Positions 7,431-17,108 of a DNA stretch of 35,552 nucleotides are shown here, piece by piece. Position 1 is the stretch's first letter; each line of letters starts with the position of its first letter. The notes below the pieces were generated by a model. It searched no databases and was not told the origin of the DNA. It saw only the letters and a program-made list of their open reading frames with translations. Source of the stretch: Ignavibacteria bacterium (GTDB lineage Bacteria > Bacteroidota > Ignavibacteria > Kapaibacteriales > UBA2268); the NCBI GenBank assembly GCA_026416955.1, contig JAOAEE010000039.1, positions 1-35,552 on the forward strand. The letters are read 5' to 3'. The translations under genes were made by a program, and so were the position numbers.

Positions 7431-8179
7431 CTAATTCTAATCAATTCGAAATATTTCGCCAAGAGAGAAAAAAAATTATTGAAAAAACTTTAGATATCCA
7501 AATTAAGAATATAAAGCTTTTCGAAGAAGCTTTAATTCATCGCTCCTACTTGCATTTGCTACCTAAAGGTGAATACAATTCCAACGAAAGGCTCGAGTTC
7601 CTTGGCGATACAGTTTTGAGTTTGGTTGTCTCCGAATATTTGTTTAATAATAATCCTAATCTGCCCGAAGGTGAACTAACAAAAATTCGTTCTTGGTTAG
7701 TTAATAAACATTCTCTTTCAGTTGTCGCTCGCAAATTAGAGCTCGACAAACTTATCCTTGTTAGTTTTAGTACTGCCAAGACATTGGAACGCTCGGGGGA
7801 ATCTATACTTTCGGATGCTCTCGAAGCGTTGATTGCAGCTATTTATCTCGATTCTGGCTTGGATGTTGCTAAAAAGTTTATTTTGGAAAAACTTATACCT
7901 TTGTTGCAAAAGGAAAATGTTTTACAAGATAAAAATTATAAGAGTATTTTAATGGAAAAGGTGCAAGCGAAAGGTAAGATGGCTCCAACATACGAAGTTT
8001 TGGAAGAATACGGTCCTCCCCACGATAAAACTTTCTTTGTTGGTGTTTATGTAGACAATGTGCAAGTAGCTACTGGGAAAGGAAAAAGCAAAAAAGAAGC
8101 CGAACAAGAGGCTGCAAAAAATGCATTATCTAATTTAGAATTTTTGAATGGAGAAGAAAATGGAAAAACTAATTTTTGA
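7346..8179 (+). CDS. rnc: Ribonuclease III
   Basis: RNase III cuts double-stranded RNA in rRNA and mRNA maturation. The 277-residue protein has an N-terminal extension of about 45 residues, then the catalytic domain with the signature NERLEFLGDTVLS and the second acidic motif ESILSDALEALIAAIYLD. A C-terminal double-stranded RNA-binding domain follows (about 200-268), ending GKGKSKKEAEQEAAKNAL. The start is a GTG with no Shine-Dalgarno; no ATG lies between it and the conserved core, and N-terminal extensions are common in Bacteroidota RNase III. A 12-bp inverted repeat brackets the start codon. The last 20 nt overlap gcvPB. Confidence 0.95.
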   Translation: MKNFFDFIYTGLFRFTPKEKLSNIRLEATNSNQFEIFRQERKKIIEKTLDIQIKNIKLFEEALIHRSYLHLLPKGEYNSNERLEFLGDTVLSLVVSEYLFNNNPNLPEGELTKIRSWLVNKHSLSVVARKLELDKLILVSFSTAKTLERSGESILSDALEALIAAIYLDSGLDVAKKFILEKLIPLLQKENVLQDKNYKSILMEKVQAKGKMAPTYEVLEEYGPPHDKTFFVGVYVDNVQVATGKGKSKKEAEQEAAKNALSNLEFLNGEENGKTNF

Positions 8180-9620
8180 AAAAAGTGTTAAAGGTCGGAA
8201 GGCATACTCGTTACCAAGTTTGAATTACGAGGAATTTAGTTCCGATAAACTGCTTCCAAGCAACCTTCGTCGGGCAAGCGAATTGAATTTGCCCGAACTT
8301 AGCGAAGTAGAAGTTGTTCGTCATTTCGTAAAACTTTCGAAACTTAATTATTGTATCGAAGACAACGTTTATCCACTGGGCTCTTGTACAATGAAATATA
8401 ATCCAAAAGTGAACGAAAAGGTAGCCTCGTTCGATGGTTTTACAGCGCTACACCCTCATCTTGATGAAGATGCCTGCCAAGGTGCTTTGCAATTAATGTA
8501 TGAATTAGGAGAAAGTTTAAAGAAAATCACTGGTTTTTCCGGTGTTACTTTGCAACCTGCTTCTGGGTCGCAAGGGGAACTTACCGGTTTACTTTTATTT
8601 AGAGCATATCACCAAGACAGGGGTGATACCAAAAGGACAAAGATTTTGATTCCAGACTCTGCTCATGGTACTAATCCAGCATCTTCAGTGATTGCGGGTT
8701 TTCAAGTTGTAACTATAAAGTCCGACCCCGATGGTAGAGTAAATGTCGATGAATTAAGAAAATATTGCGATGATACTACTGCTGGATTTATGCTAACAAA
8801 TCCCAATACTGTGGGTCTTTTCGAAAAACATATACTTGAAATTTCCGAAATAATACATAATTGCGGCGGATTGATGTATTTAGATGGAGCCAATTTAAAT
8901 GCTTTACTCGGAATAGTTTATCCAGCCGATATGGGTTTTGATTGTATGCATATTAACCTACACAAAACATTTTCCACTCCGCACGGTGGTGGTGGTCCTG
9001 GTTCCGGACCGGTTTGCGTCAACGATAAACTTGCCCCTTACTTACCAGTGCCCCAAATAACCTTCGATGGGAAAAAGTACTCTTTTAATTACAACTTACC
9101 AAAAACAATTGGTAAAGTTCATTCATTTTTTGGAAACTTTTTAGTATTTGTTCGGGCTTATTCCTACATATTGATGAATGGAACAGAAGGTTTAAAACAA
9201 ATTAGCAAGGCTTCGATAATTAACGCCAATTATTTGTTAAGCAAACTTAAAGAAGTATATTTCCAGCCCTTTAAAGAGTATTGTATGCACGAATTTTTAA
9301 TTACTGGTGATAATCAGAAGAAGTTCGGGGTTACAACAAAAGATATAGCCAAGCGAATACTTGACTTTGGTTTTTACGCACCAACAATATATTTCCCCTT
9401 GATAGTCCACGAAGCAATGCTGGTAGAACCGACCGAAACCGAGTCGAAGGAAAGATTGGATGAGTATGCAAGTGTGATGCTGCAAATTGCCAAAGAAGCC
9501 GAAAGTAATCCAGAAATTCTTTTAACTGCTCCGCATAATACACCAGTGCGAAGAGTTGACGACGCACGCGCAGCCCGACTTATTAATGTTAACTATTTCA
9601 AAGGCGAAGCCAAAGAGTAA
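8160..9620 (+). CDS. gcvPB: Glycine dehydrogenase (decarboxylating) subunit 2
   Basis: This is the PLP-binding half of the split P-protein of the glycine cleavage system, which decarboxylates glycine and passes the aminomethyl group to the H-protein. At 486 residues it has normal subunit-2 length. The PLP lysine lies in HINLHKTFSTPHGGGGPGSG, and upstream are PASGSQGELTG and AHGTNPAS. I chose the ATG at 8160 because GGAG at 8150-8153 lies 6 nt upstream; an in-frame ATG at 8148 would add four residues. It overlaps the rnc 3' end by 20 nt. The partner gcvPA and gcvT/gcvH are not in the window, and no glycine riboswitch is visible. It is the last gene before a terminator. Confidence 0.95.
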   Translation: MEKLIFEKSVKGRKAYSLPSLNYEEFSSDKLLPSNLRRASELNLPELSEVEVVRHFVKLSKLNYCIEDNVYPLGSCTMKYNPKVNEKVASFDGFTALHPHLDEDACQGALQLMYELGESLKKITGFSGVTLQPASGSQGELTGLLLFRAYHQDRGDTKRTKILIPDSAHGTNPASSVIAGFQVVTIKSDPDGRVNVDELRKYCDDTTAGFMLTNPNTVGLFEKHILEISEIIHNCGGLMYLDGANLNALLGIVYPADMGFDCMHINLHKTFSTPHGGGGPGSGPVCVNDKLAPYLPVPQITFDGKKYSFNYNLPKTIGKVHSFFGNFLVFVRAYSYILMNGTEGLKQISKASIINANYLLSKLKEVYFQPFKEYCMHEFLITGDNQKKFGVTTKDIAKRILDFGFYAPTIYFPLIVHEAMLVEPTETESKERLDEYASVMLQIAKEAESNPEILLTAPHNTPVRRVDDARAARLINVNYFKGEAKE

Positions 9621-9641
9621 AAGGTTTGAATTAAATTTTTA

Positions 9642-9667
9642 GGGCACGCATCCCGCGTGCCCTTTTT
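9642..9667 (+). terminator. Rho-independent terminator after gcvPB
   Basis: GGGCACGC (9642-9649) pairs perfectly with GCGTGCCC (9655-9662) around a 5-nt loop and is followed at once by five T residues. It lies 21 nt past the gcvPB stop and 20 nt short of the convergent aconitase stop, so it ends the long plus-strand unit. On the minus strand the run after the stem (TAAAAATTTAA) is weaker, so bidirectional action is possible but less sure. Confidence 0.9.
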
Positions 9668-9687
9668 GTTTACAGTGAGTTATACTA

Positions 9688-11967
9688 TTATATTTCTTGA
9701 ATGTTTTGCAATTTTTGTTTAATTAAGTTAAGAGCGGAACCAGCCTTGAACCACTCGATTTGTGTTTCGCTATAACTATGGTTTACAAGGAATTCATCGG
9801 TTGTTCCATCTTTATGATGCAAAACTACTTTTAATGGTTTATTGGGTTGGAAATCTTTTAATCCGATAATGTCTATAATATCGTCTTCTTGAATTTTGTC
9901 GTAGTCTTCTTTATTTGCAAAAGTAAGAGCAAGCATTCCTTGTTTTTTTAGATTTGTTTCGTGTATTCTTGCGAATGATTTTGCGAGAATTGCTTTCACG
10001 CCAAGATAGCGTGGCTCCATCGCAGCGTGTTCTCGGGATGAGCCCTCTCCATAATTCTCGTCACCGACTACAATTGTTCCTATTCCATTGGCTTTATAAA
10101 ATCTTTGGACTTCGGGAACTGGACCGTATTCTCCAGTTAATTGGTTTTTTACTGAATTTGTTTTGTCGTTGAAGTAATTCACAGCCCCAATAAGTAAGTT
10201 ATTGGAAATGTTATCTAAATGCCCACGATATCGAAGCCAGGGCCCGGCCATTGAAATATGGTCGGTTGTGCATTTACCTTTTACTTTAATTAGGAGTCTT
10301 AATCCAATAAAGTCGTTTCCATCCCAAGGCTCGAATGGTTTCAATAATTGTAATCTTTCGGAATTTGGGTTTACCTTGATTTCAATCTTTGAACCATCTT
10401 CTGCTGGGGGTTGGTAGCCCATTTCTTCGAAATCGAAACCTTTTGGAGGAAGTTCATAGCCATTGGGGTCTTGGAGAAGAATTTCTTCGCCTTTTTCGTT
10501 GACTAATTTGTCTTTCAATGGATTAAATTTTAAAGTTCCGCCTAAAACGAAAGCGGTAACAATTTCTGGCGATGCAACAAAACTATGTGTATTTGGATTA
10601 CCATCATTGCGTTTAGCAAAATTTCTATTGAAAGAGGTCATAATCGAGTTTGGCTCGTCTTTACCAACATCAGTTCTTTGCCATTGTCCGATACAAGGTC
10701 CGCAAGCATTTGCAAGAACAACCCCACCAATTTTTTGGAAAATATCGATAAAACCATCTCTTTCGATAGTGTAGCGAATTTGTTCACTTCCCGGGGTAAT
10801 TAAGAAATAGGATTTCGCTTTCAAACCATTATCCAATGCTTGTTTTGCAATGGAAGCAGCGCGAGAGATGTCCTCGTAAGAAGAATTGGTACACGAGCCA
10901 ATAAGTCCAGCGGTAAGTTTTTCGGGCCATTTGTTTTCCTCGACAGCAGCGGCAAATTTGCTAAGGGGCCAGGCAAGGTCGGGAGTAAATGGTCCATTGA
11001 TGTGGGGCTCGAGCTCATCTAAATTAATTTCAATGAGTTGGTCGAAATATTTTTCTGGATTTTCATAAACTTCTGGGTCTCCGTTGAGATAGTCGATTAA
11101 TCCATTGGCAAGGTCGCCAACTTCTTTTCGTCCAGTTGCAACAAGATAGTCGTACATTTTTTGGTCATAACCAAAGATTGAAGTTGTTGCTCCAACTTCT
11201 GCGCCCATATTGCAAATAGTTCCTTTCCCGGTGCAAGAAATACTTTTTGCACCATCACCAAAATACTCGATTATTGCACCAGTACCACCTTTTACGGTAA
11301 GAATACCTGCTACTTTAAGAATTACATCTTTTGGAGAAGTCCATCTTTGCAGTTTCCCAGTCAGTTTTACTCCAATCAATTTTGGCCACCTAAGTTCCCA
11401 AGGCATTCCAGCCATTACATCGACAGCGTCGGCACCACCAACACCAATAGCAATCATTCCTAAGCCACCTGCATTAACTGTGTGCGAGTCGGTGCCAATC
11501 ATCATACCTCCGGGGAAAGCATAGTTTTCCAGTAAAACTTGGTGGATAATACCAGCTCCGGGCTTCCAAAACCCTATTCCATACTTCATTGAAACAGAAG
11601 AAAGGAAATCGTAGACTTCTTTGTTTAGTCCAAGAGCGTGGTCTAGGTCTTCTTTTGCACCGTTGCGAGCAATAATAAGATGGTCGCAATGAACAGTAGT
11701 TGGAACAGCTGTTGTAGGAAGGTCGGCAGAAATGAATTGCAAAAGCGCCATTTGAGCCGTTGCATCTTGCATTGCAACTCTATCGGGACGAAAGTTGACA
11801 TAGTCGACGCCTCTTTTATAGTCTTTGATATCTTCGAAATTGTATAAATGTGCCAAAAGGATTTTTTCGGATAAGGTTAGTGGTCGTTTTAAAATAGCTT
11901 TTGCCCTATCAACTTTTTCTTTTAATGTAGAATAAACCGATTGGATTAAATTGAAATCGAATAACAT
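9688..11967 (-). CDS. acn: Aconitate hydratase (mitochondrial-type)
   Basis: Aconitase interconverts citrate and isocitrate in the TCA cycle. The 759-residue length and the N-terminal swivel-free layout match the mitochondrial-type family rather than the longer AcnA/IRP type. The 4Fe-4S ligands are C359 in IGSCTNSS and C422/C425 in [10 protein letters not shown]. Substrate-binding stretches include [19 protein letters not shown] and the C-terminal [12 protein letters not shown] good Shine-Dalgarno (AAGGG, 6 nt before the ATG) and a promoter-like TTTG-N18-TAAATTG lie upstream. It appears monocistronic and converges on gcvPB across the terminator at 9642-9667. I cannot assign a numbered acn symbol. 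Confidence 0.95.
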   Translation of the reverse strand: MLFDFNLIQSVYSTLKEKVDRAKAILKRPLTLSEKILLAHLYNFEDIKDYKRGVDYVNFRPDRVAMQDATAQMALLQFISADLPTTAVPTTVHCDHLIIARNGAKEDLDHALGLNKEVYDFLSSVSMKYGIGFWKPGAGIIHQVLLENYAFPGGMMIGTDSHTVNAGGLGMIAIGVGGADAVDVMAGMPWELRWPKLIGVKLTGKLQRWTSPKDVILKVAGILTVKGGTGAIIEYFGDGAKSISCTGKGTICNMGAEVGATTSIFGYDQKMYDYLVATGRKEVGDLANGLIDYLNGDPEVYENPEKYFDQLIEINLDELEPHINGPFTPDLAWPLSKFAAAVEENKWPEKLTAGLIGSCTNSSYEDISRAASIAKQALDNGLKAKSYFLITPGSEQIRYTIERDGFIDIFQKIGGVVLANACGPCIGQWQRTDVGKDEPNSIMTSFNRNFAKRNDGNPNTHSFVASPEIVTAFVLGGTLKFNPLKDKLVNEKGEEILLQDPNGYELPPKGFDFEEMGYQPPAEDGSKIEIKVNPNSERLQLLKPFEPWDGNDFIGLRLLIKVKGKCTTDHISMAGPWLRYRGHLDNISNNLLIGAVNYFNDKTNSVKNQLTGEYGPVPEVQRFYKANGIGTIVVGDENYGEGSSREHAAMEPRYLGVKAILAKSFARIHETNLKKQGMLALTFANKEDYDKIQEDDIIDIIGLKDFQPNKPLKVVLHHKDGTTDEFLVNHSYSETQIEWFKAGSALNLIKQKLQNIQEI

Positions 11968-11996
11968 TTTTTCCCTTGAATTGTCCTACAAAGTTG

Positions 11997-12025
11997 CAAT
12001 TTATAAATTATTTTCTTTTATCAAA
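11997..12025 (-). promoter_or_regulatory. Possible aconitase promoter (TTTG-N18-TAAATTG)
   Basis: On the minus strand, TTTG (12025-12022) and TAAATTG (12003-11997) are 18 nt apart, close to the Bacteroidota -33/-7 layout but with an imperfect -7 box. The aconitase ATG follows about 30 nt later. The rest of the 290-nt gap between aconitase and clpC (11968-12257) holds the clpC terminator and otherwise nothing I recognise. Confidence 0.3.
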
Positions 12026-12197
12026 TGTTTATTAAAATCTTGTTTGGAAAATAGTTAATCGTCAATTTTTTTCAAAATTACTTTGGATAACTCCGAAAGT
12101 TCCGAAATAGTCTTGTTCTTTAAAAGCAATCATTTAGAATTACGAAAAATTCAATTAAAGTTGACCTAAACAATTCAAAAAAGGTTTTTGGTTGGCT

Positions 12198-12228
12198 AAA
12201 AAAAAACAAGGAGCATAAGCCCCTTGTT
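12198..12228 (-). terminator. Rho-independent terminator after clpC
   Basis: On the minus strand AACAAGGGGC pairs with GCTCCTTGTT (10 bp including one G-T wobble) around a TTAT loop and runs straight into a T tract of about seven bases. It lies about 30 nt beyond the clpC stop codon and would end the PqiC-like/birA/coaX/clpC unit before the divergently placed aconitase promoter region. Confidence 0.85.
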
Positions 12229-12257
12229 GAAAGAAAATAGTTCGAAAAAATTAAAAA

Positions 12258-14831
12258 TTAATTCATATCGGGATAATCATTTTTAATTTTATCTTCTAAT
12301 GCGTTATCTTCGAGCAAAATCTCGTCGATATTTATTTGCTTGAAAGTATTTTGTGTTTCGATTTTTGGCTCAATAAAATCGAAGCGCAACTTTTTCTTCG
12401 AGGCGTCGAGGTCTGCTACGATAGTTGTGCCGTTTTTAACACCACCAGTAAGGAGAACTTCGGCAAGTTCGTCCTCTACGTATTGCATTAAAGCACGCTT
12501 CAAGGGTCGGGCACCAAATTTTTCGTCGTAACCTTTTTCGACAAGGAAATCTTTTGCCGATTGTGTAAGTTCAAGAGTAAGATTTTTTTCCTTAAGTCTT
12601 TTACGAAGTTCTTCTAATTGAATATCAATAATTTGATAAATGTGTTCCTTTGTTAATTTTCTAAAGATAATGAAATCATCAATTCTATTGATGAATTCGG
12701 GATTGAAGAGGCGTTTTATTGCATCCTCGATAGAAGACTTGATTGATTGATATTCGTCCTCGTTGCTGGGTTCAACAAAGCCGAGTTTTGTACCAATTTT
12801 CAAATCCCGAGTTCCAACGTTAGAGGTCATAATGATAATTGTATTTTTAAAATCGACGCGTCTGCCAAGTCCATCGGTTAGAATACCATCGTCGAAAACT
12901 TGCAAAAGAATATTGAACACTTCGGGATGTGCCTTTTCTATTTCGTCGAGTAGAACAATACTGTATGGTCGTCTTCGAACTTTCTCGGTCAATTGACCAC
13001 CTTCCTCGTAACCAACATAACCTGGGGGAGCACCAACAAGGCGAGAGACCGAGAACTTTTCCATATATTCACTCATATCGATACGAATGAGAGCATCTTC
13101 GGTATTGAACAATACACGGGCAAGAGCTTTTGCTAATTCTGTTTTACCAACGCCAGTTGGACCAAGGAACATAAAGGAGCCAATTGGCCGACGTGGGTCT
13201 TTCAATCCCGCACGAGCCCTACGAATAGCCTTTGTAAGGTGTTCAATGGCTTCGTCTTGGCCAACAACCATTTTCTTTAGTTCGTTAGGTAATTTTATCA
13301 ACTTTTCTGTCTCGCTTTCTGCTATTTTATTCACTGGAATTCCAGTCATCATTGCAACAACATCGGCAACATCGTCTTCGGTAACTGGGAAATATGTTTC
13401 GCTGGATTTCAATTCCCATTCAAGTTTTGCCTTTTCTAACTCAGCCTGAAGCTTTTTCTCTAAGTCACGTAACCGGGCAGCTTCTTCGAAATTTTGGCTT
13501 TTAACAACAAGATTTTTCTCCCTGCGCACTTCTTCTATTCGTTCTTCAATTTCGATAATATTTTTTGGAACGCTTATATTGGCAAGATGAACTCGAGCAC
13601 CAGATTCATCCAGTACGTCAATTGCTTTATCTGGGAAATACCTATCTGTAATGTATCTATCCGACAAACGGACGCAAGCTTCTATTGCTTCGGGAGTATA
13701 TTTAACATTATGATGTTCTTCGTATCTGTCTTTGATTTTTTCCAAAATTTCCTTAGTTTCTTCCACCGATGGTGGGTCGATTAAAACTTTTTGGAACCTT
13801 CGTTCAAGAGCACCATCTTTTTCGATGTATTGACGATATTCATCGAGAGTGGTAGCACCAATGCACTGTATTTCTCCCCGCGAAAGAGCTGGTTTGAAAA
13901 TGTTCGATGCATCGAGGGACCCAGATGCGCCACCAGCACCAACAATTGTATGGAGTTCATCGATGAACAAAATAACATCTTTTGCTCTTTCGAGTTCATT
14001 GAGAACAGCCTTCATTCTTTCTTCGAACTGGCCTCTGTATTTTGTTCCAGCAACCAAAGAGGCAAGGTCGAGGCTTACAATTCGTTTATCGAGAAGTGTC
14101 CTAGGTACTTTTCGTTGCACAATACGTAAAGCAAGGCCTTCGACAATTGCTGTTTTTCCAACTCCGGGCTCTCCTATCAATACAGGGTTGTTCTTTTTCC
14201 TTCGAGCAAGGATTTGCGAAACTCGTTGAATTTCTTTTTCACGACCAATGACGGGGTCTAATTTATCTTCCATTGCCAGTTTTGTCAAATCTCGCCCGAA
14301 GTTGTCTAATACAGGGGTTTTAACTTTTTCTTTCATTGTTGCCCTCGGTTGTTGTGAAGAATAAGAAGAACGACGGGATGGTTCTTCCCACGAACGACCA
14401 CTTAAAATATCGTTTAGTTCATTTTTGACTTTTTCAAAGTCTACTCCAAACTTGTTTAGTATTTCTTTGGCTGAATTATTTTGGTCGCGAAGTATTGCAA
14501 GAAGCAAATGTTCTGTTCCGGCTATATCGGTTTTATAGGATTTTGCTTCGAACAAACTCATTCTAAGTATCTTTTCTAATTGCTTGCTTAATGGAATTGT
14601 TCCAGAAGAGTTCCCAACTTCACTTCCTTTTAGTTTGTTAACTATTGTTTCGCGAAGTTTTTCCAAATCTATACCAAGATTGCGCAATATTTTAATAGCA
14701 ATTCCTTCTCCTTCGCGAATCATTCCTAAAAGAATATGCTCTGTTCCAATAAAGTCGTTGCCCAACTTAATTGCTTCCTCTTGGCTAAAGCGTAGTACAT
14801 CTTTAACTCTATTTGAAAAACGTTCTTCCAT
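12258..14831 (-). CDS. clpC: ATP-dependent Clp protease ATPase subunit ClpC
   Basis: ClpC is a AAA+ unfoldase that feeds substrates to ClpP or remodels proteins. The roughly 857-residue protein shows two N-terminal Clp repeats (about 1-145), AAA module 1 with Walker A GEPGVGKT (about 220), a UVR/middle coiled region with [20 protein letters not shown] (about 425-450), and AAA module 2 with [13 protein letters not shown] (about 560), followed by the D2-small domain. The middle region marks it as ClpC rather than ClpB or ClpA. I chose the ATG at 14831; a TTG at 14840 would add three residues. It is the last gene of a minus-strand unit, 53 nt downstream of coaX. No mcsA, mcsB or ctsR is nearby. 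Confidence 0.95.
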   Translation of the reverse strand: MEERFSNRVKDVLRFSQEEAIKLGNDFIGTEHILLGMIREGEGIAIKILRNLGIDLEKLRETIVNKLKGSEVGNSSGTIPLSKQLEKILRMSLFEAKSYKTDIAGTEHLLLAILRDQNNSAKEILNKFGVDFEKVKNELNDILSGRSWEEPSRRSSYSSQQPRATMKEKVKTPVLDNFGRDLTKLAMEDKLDPVIGREKEIQRVSQILARRKKNNPVLIGEPGVGKTAIVEGLALRIVQRKVPRTLLDKRIVSLDLASLVAGTKYRGQFEERMKAVLNELERAKDVILFIDELHTIVGAGGASGSLDASNIFKPALSRGEIQCIGATTLDEYRQYIEKDGALERRFQKVLIDPPSVEETKEILEKIKDRYEEHHNVKYTPEAIEACVRLSDRYITDRYFPDKAIDVLDESGARVHLANISVPKNIIEIEERIEEVRREKNLVVKSQNFEEAARLRDLEKKLQAELEKAKLEWELKSSETYFPVTEDDVADVVAMMTGIPVNKIAESETEKLIKLPNELKKMVVGQDEAIEHLTKAIRRARAGLKDPRRPIGSFMFLGPTGVGKTELAKALARVLFNTEDALIRIDMSEYMEKFSVSRLVGAPPGYVGYEEGGQLTEKVRRRPYSIVLLDEIEKAHPEVFNILLQVFDDGILTDGLGRRVDFKNTIIIMTSNVGTRDLKIGTKLGFVEPSNEDEYQSIKSSIEDAIKRLFNPEFINRIDDFIIFRKLTKEHIYQIIDIQLEELRKRLKEKNLTLELTQSAKDFLVEKGYDEKFGARPLKRALMQYVEDELAEVLLTGGVKNGTTIVADLDASKKKLRFDFIEPKIETQNTFKQINIDEILLEDNALEDKIKNDYPDMN

Positions 14832-14884
14832 TCTACTCAAAATTTGTGGTTACAATCGGAGAGACGAAAGTTGTTAAGTTTTAT

Positions 14885-15688
14885 TTATCTTTCGTTAAAA
14901 TCGATTAGATATTGCTTTTCGGAACTGGCAAGTGTTACAATTCCAGAGAGTACTAAATTCTTACGATAATACTTTTTTTCGTAGTTCCAAGTGCGAAATT
15001 TGTTTTTTAGATAGTTGAAACCACCACCAGTAAAAACTATTGGGATTTCTCTCCCGGGGAAGTAATAACAAAGTATTTCATTAACAATATATGTAATTCC
15101 TCCCCAAATCGAATTAATAATTCCAGCCGAAATAGCATTTTCGGTCGAAACCTCTAAAATTCCAAGCGATTTAACATTTGCGAATTTTGTTTGTTTCAAA
15201 AGAGAAGTATTTTCTTGTAATGATTTAAGTTGGGTTTCGGGACCGGGTAAAATCAATCCTCCGATGAAATTTTGTTGTTCGTCCACGCAATTAATTGTAA
15301 TAGCAGTTCCAATATCTATTGTAACAATTGGTGGAGCGAATTCTTCTAATGCACCAATTAAACCAAGAATTCTGTCGGTTCCAATCCAATGATAGTTGAA
15401 AATGTTCACTTTTTTTTGTTTGTTAATTAAATCTCGGATGTTGTAAACATAGACATTTGGTTGGGAGGCTAAAAATTCAATAATTGCTTTGGATTGTTCA
15501 ATGTTAACACTCGAAAAAAGTACTTGAAGAGGCGTTTTTATCTTTTGGAAAAAGAATTTTTTAAACTCATTTTCGATGTCGCTTGAATATCGAAAAGATT
15601 TGTACATATTTCGATATAGAAACTTTGCTCGACTGTTCCCAAAGTCGATAGCAAGGATTTGCTCCAAAAATTTAGCTTTCGAGGTCAT
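14885..15688 (-). CDS. coaX: Type III pantothenate kinase
   Basis: CoaX phosphorylates pantothenate in the first committed step of CoA synthesis, using the ASKHA fold. The N-terminal phosphate loop is AIDFGNSRAKF, the central motif is GTDRILGLIGALE and the second catalytic strand is TIDIGTAITIN. At 267 residues it is close to the usual length of about 255. I chose the ATG at 15688 as the last Met before the conserved core; ATGs at 15706 and 15721 are in frame but lie deeper inside birA. The gene overlaps birA by 17 nt, so the two cofactor genes are probably translationally coupled. Its product supplies CoA, needed by the fatty-acid enzymes encoded elsewhere in the window. Confidence 0.9.
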   Translation of the reverse strand: MTSKAKFLEQILAIDFGNSRAKFLYRNMYKSFRYSSDIENEFKKFFFQKIKTPLQVLFSSVNIEQSKAIIEFLASQPNVYVYNIRDLINKQKKVNIFNYHWIGTDRILGLIGALEEFAPPIVTIDIGTAITINCVDEQQNFIGGLILPGPETQLKSLQENTSLLKQTKFANVKSLGILEVSTENAISAGIINSIWGGITYIVNEILCYYFPGREIPIVFTGGGFNYLKNKFRTWNYEKKYYRKNLVLSGIVTLASSEKQYLIDFNER

Positions 15689-16415
15689 AGCGGATAGAAT
15701 CTCCATCGCCAATGAAAACAATATTCCCTTCTGGAATTGTTATTACAACAATTCTTCCAATGTCGTCGATAGTTTCGATTTTGCCTTTTATTTCTTTTGT
15801 GAAAATATTAACTTCTTTTCCAATTATGTCTAATTCCTTTTTCCAAAGTTCAAAAATTTCATTGGGAAATAATTTTAGATAAAATTCAAAGTAGTAAATA
15901 AGTGCATCGATAATGTTCACGATTTGGGGATTAAATCCTAAAAGTTTTAAGGAGGTTGCAATATTCGCTATTTCATTGTTGAACTCTGTTTGGTTCACAT
16001 TGATACCAATACCAAGTACAGTCGAAGTGCATAGTTCACCAAGGAATTGATGTTCAACAAGTATTCCAGCAATTTTTTTGTAATTACCTTCGGAAATTTT
16101 TGCGTAAACGTCGTTTGGATATTTAAGTTTAAAAATGTTGGAATTGGAGATTTGTCGTAATGTTGAAAGAACGACAATTGCTCCCAAACCTTGGAAATGG
16201 GCAACTTCTTCTATTCGTTTCATTTGGTTGTGTTTAATGCCAAAGGAGATGTAGATATTTTGTCCGTAATTCCCAGTCCAAACGTTGTTGTTTCGGCCCC
16301 TTCCTTTGGTCTGGAAATTTGCGCTAACTATAACTAATTCATTTTTTTGCAAGAGTTCTTTGGCAAAGTCGTTCGTCGAGGTAACAGTATCGAAATGATA
16401 TCTTTGGTATTTCAT
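15672..16415 (-). CDS. birA: Biotin--[acetyl-CoA-carboxylase] ligase
   Basis: BirA activates biotin as biotinyl-AMP and attaches it to the biotin carrier of acetyl-CoA carboxylase. The 247-residue protein has the catalytic core only: SVxSTN-like TVTSTNDFA near the N-terminus, the biotinyl-AMP loop KGRGRNNNVW, the KYPNDVYA motif and GIGINVNQT. No helix-turn-helix repressor domain is present, so it is a group I ligase that should not regulate biotin genes. The C-terminal SH3-like domain (about 200-247) is complete. Two bases separate it from the upstream lipoprotein gene, and it overlaps coaX downstream. Confidence 0.93.
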   Translation of the reverse strand: MKYQRYHFDTVTSTNDFAKELLQKNELVIVSANFQTKGRGRNNNVWTGNYGQNIYISFGIKHNQMKRIEEVAHFQGLGAIVVLSTLRQISNSNIFKLKYPNDVYAKISEGNYKKIAGILVEHQFLGELCTSTVLGIGINVNQTEFNNEIANIATSLKLLGFNPQIVNIIDALIYYFEFYLKLFPNEIFELWKKELDIIGKEVNIFTKEIKGKIETIDDIGRIVVITIPEGNIVFIGDGDSIRYDLES

Positions 16416-16417
16416 TT

Positions 16418-17044
16418 TTATTCTTGGTGTGCAATTGTCGATTGAATGTCTAGAATTATCTTATCAACTAACAAGGATAATGCTTTTGAAAAACTTTGGA
16501 CAAATTTTGAATATTCGGGCTCAGTAACTTCGTACCTTTGGGTATAAATCTTAGAAAACACAGAATTTTGATTTGTCGACATTGGATTGAACTTTAATAA
16601 ATTTACTTGGAGTGCGATTTGAACCCAATTCTTTTTTTTATCTTTTTTTTCAGAGTATGCTTTAAATTCTAAAATGTTTCCTTCGAGAATATAATCGGGT
16701 ACGTTTGCAGTGTTCAATTTATTTATTCCAAATTTAAATGCTTTCGCTAAATTCATCCTTGTAAAAATGAAGTTGTTCAGAAGGTCGGAATAATCGGAGT
16801 TAAACCTATGGTACTGAAGTTTTTGTACAGTCCCGTCTTCGTACCAAATCATAAGGCGATTGTCGAAAAGTTCCTCGGGAACAGTGAATTCTCGGAAAAC
16901 AATGTTTGTTTCTATTTCGGCAATGTTCCGAAACGAAAAGGGTTCTTGGGAAAGATAGTAGTATTGGGTAGGAATAAACGGTGTGCGTATCGAAACGCAT
17001 CCAGCGAACAGAAAAAGAAGCGCAATAAAATATCTTTTTTTCAT
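16418..17044 (-). CDS. PqiC-like ABC-type transport auxiliary lipoprotein
   Basis: This 208-residue predicted outer-membrane lipoprotein has a basic start (MKKR), a hydrophobic stretch and the lipobox FAGC with Cys16. The mature part follows the ABC-type transport auxiliary (PqiC/DUF330-like) layout: a YYYLSQ opening, a first strand ending FREFTVPEELFDNRLMIWYE, a central QYHRFNSDYSDLLNNFIF helix start, then YILEGNILEFKAY and a VQIALQVNLLKF strand. Such proteins work with MCE-domain lipid transporters between the membranes. No MCE or permease gene is adjacent; the only Mla-like ATPase is at 33469-34215. It heads the birA-coaX-clpC unit. The family call is from pattern recall, without a profile search. 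Confidence 0.65.
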   Translation of the reverse strand: MKKRYFIALLFLFAGCVSIRTPFIPTQYYYLSQEPFSFRNIAEIETNIVFREFTVPEELFDNRLMIWYEDGTVQKLQYHRFNSDYSDLLNNFIFTRMNLAKAFKFGINKLNTANVPDYILEGNILEFKAYSEKKDKKKNWVQIALQVNLLKFNPMSTNQNSVFSKIYTQRYEVTEPEYSKFVQSFSKALSLLVDKIILDIQSTIAHQE

Positions 17045-17066
17045 TTTGTTAAGATGAAACCAAATA

Positions 17067-17074
17067 CAAAATTA
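17067..17074 (-). promoter_or_regulatory. Possible -7 box (TAATTTTG) for the PqiC-like/birA/coaX/clpC unit
   Basis: Read on the minus strand this is TAATTTTG, an exact TAnnTTTG match 22 nt before the ATG at 17044, in the 64-nt gap shared with divergent lpxH. No clean TTTG is at the -33 distance. Confidence 0.3.
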
Positions 17075-17108
17075 AGTAAATGTCGAAAAAAACACTTAAT
17101 TTAGTTTT

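Noticed and set aside
8100-8160. Glycine riboswitch before gcvPB
   Set aside because: gcvPB overlaps rnc, so there is no leader, and no riboswitch-like structure is seen upstream.
11210-11524. 104-codon plus-strand open frame inside aconitase
   Set aside because: Shadow of the aconitase reading frame, no start signal or family pattern.
13849-14229. 126-codon plus-strand open frame
   Set aside because: It lies wholly inside clpC, shows no recognisable motif and follows from the codon use of the real gene.
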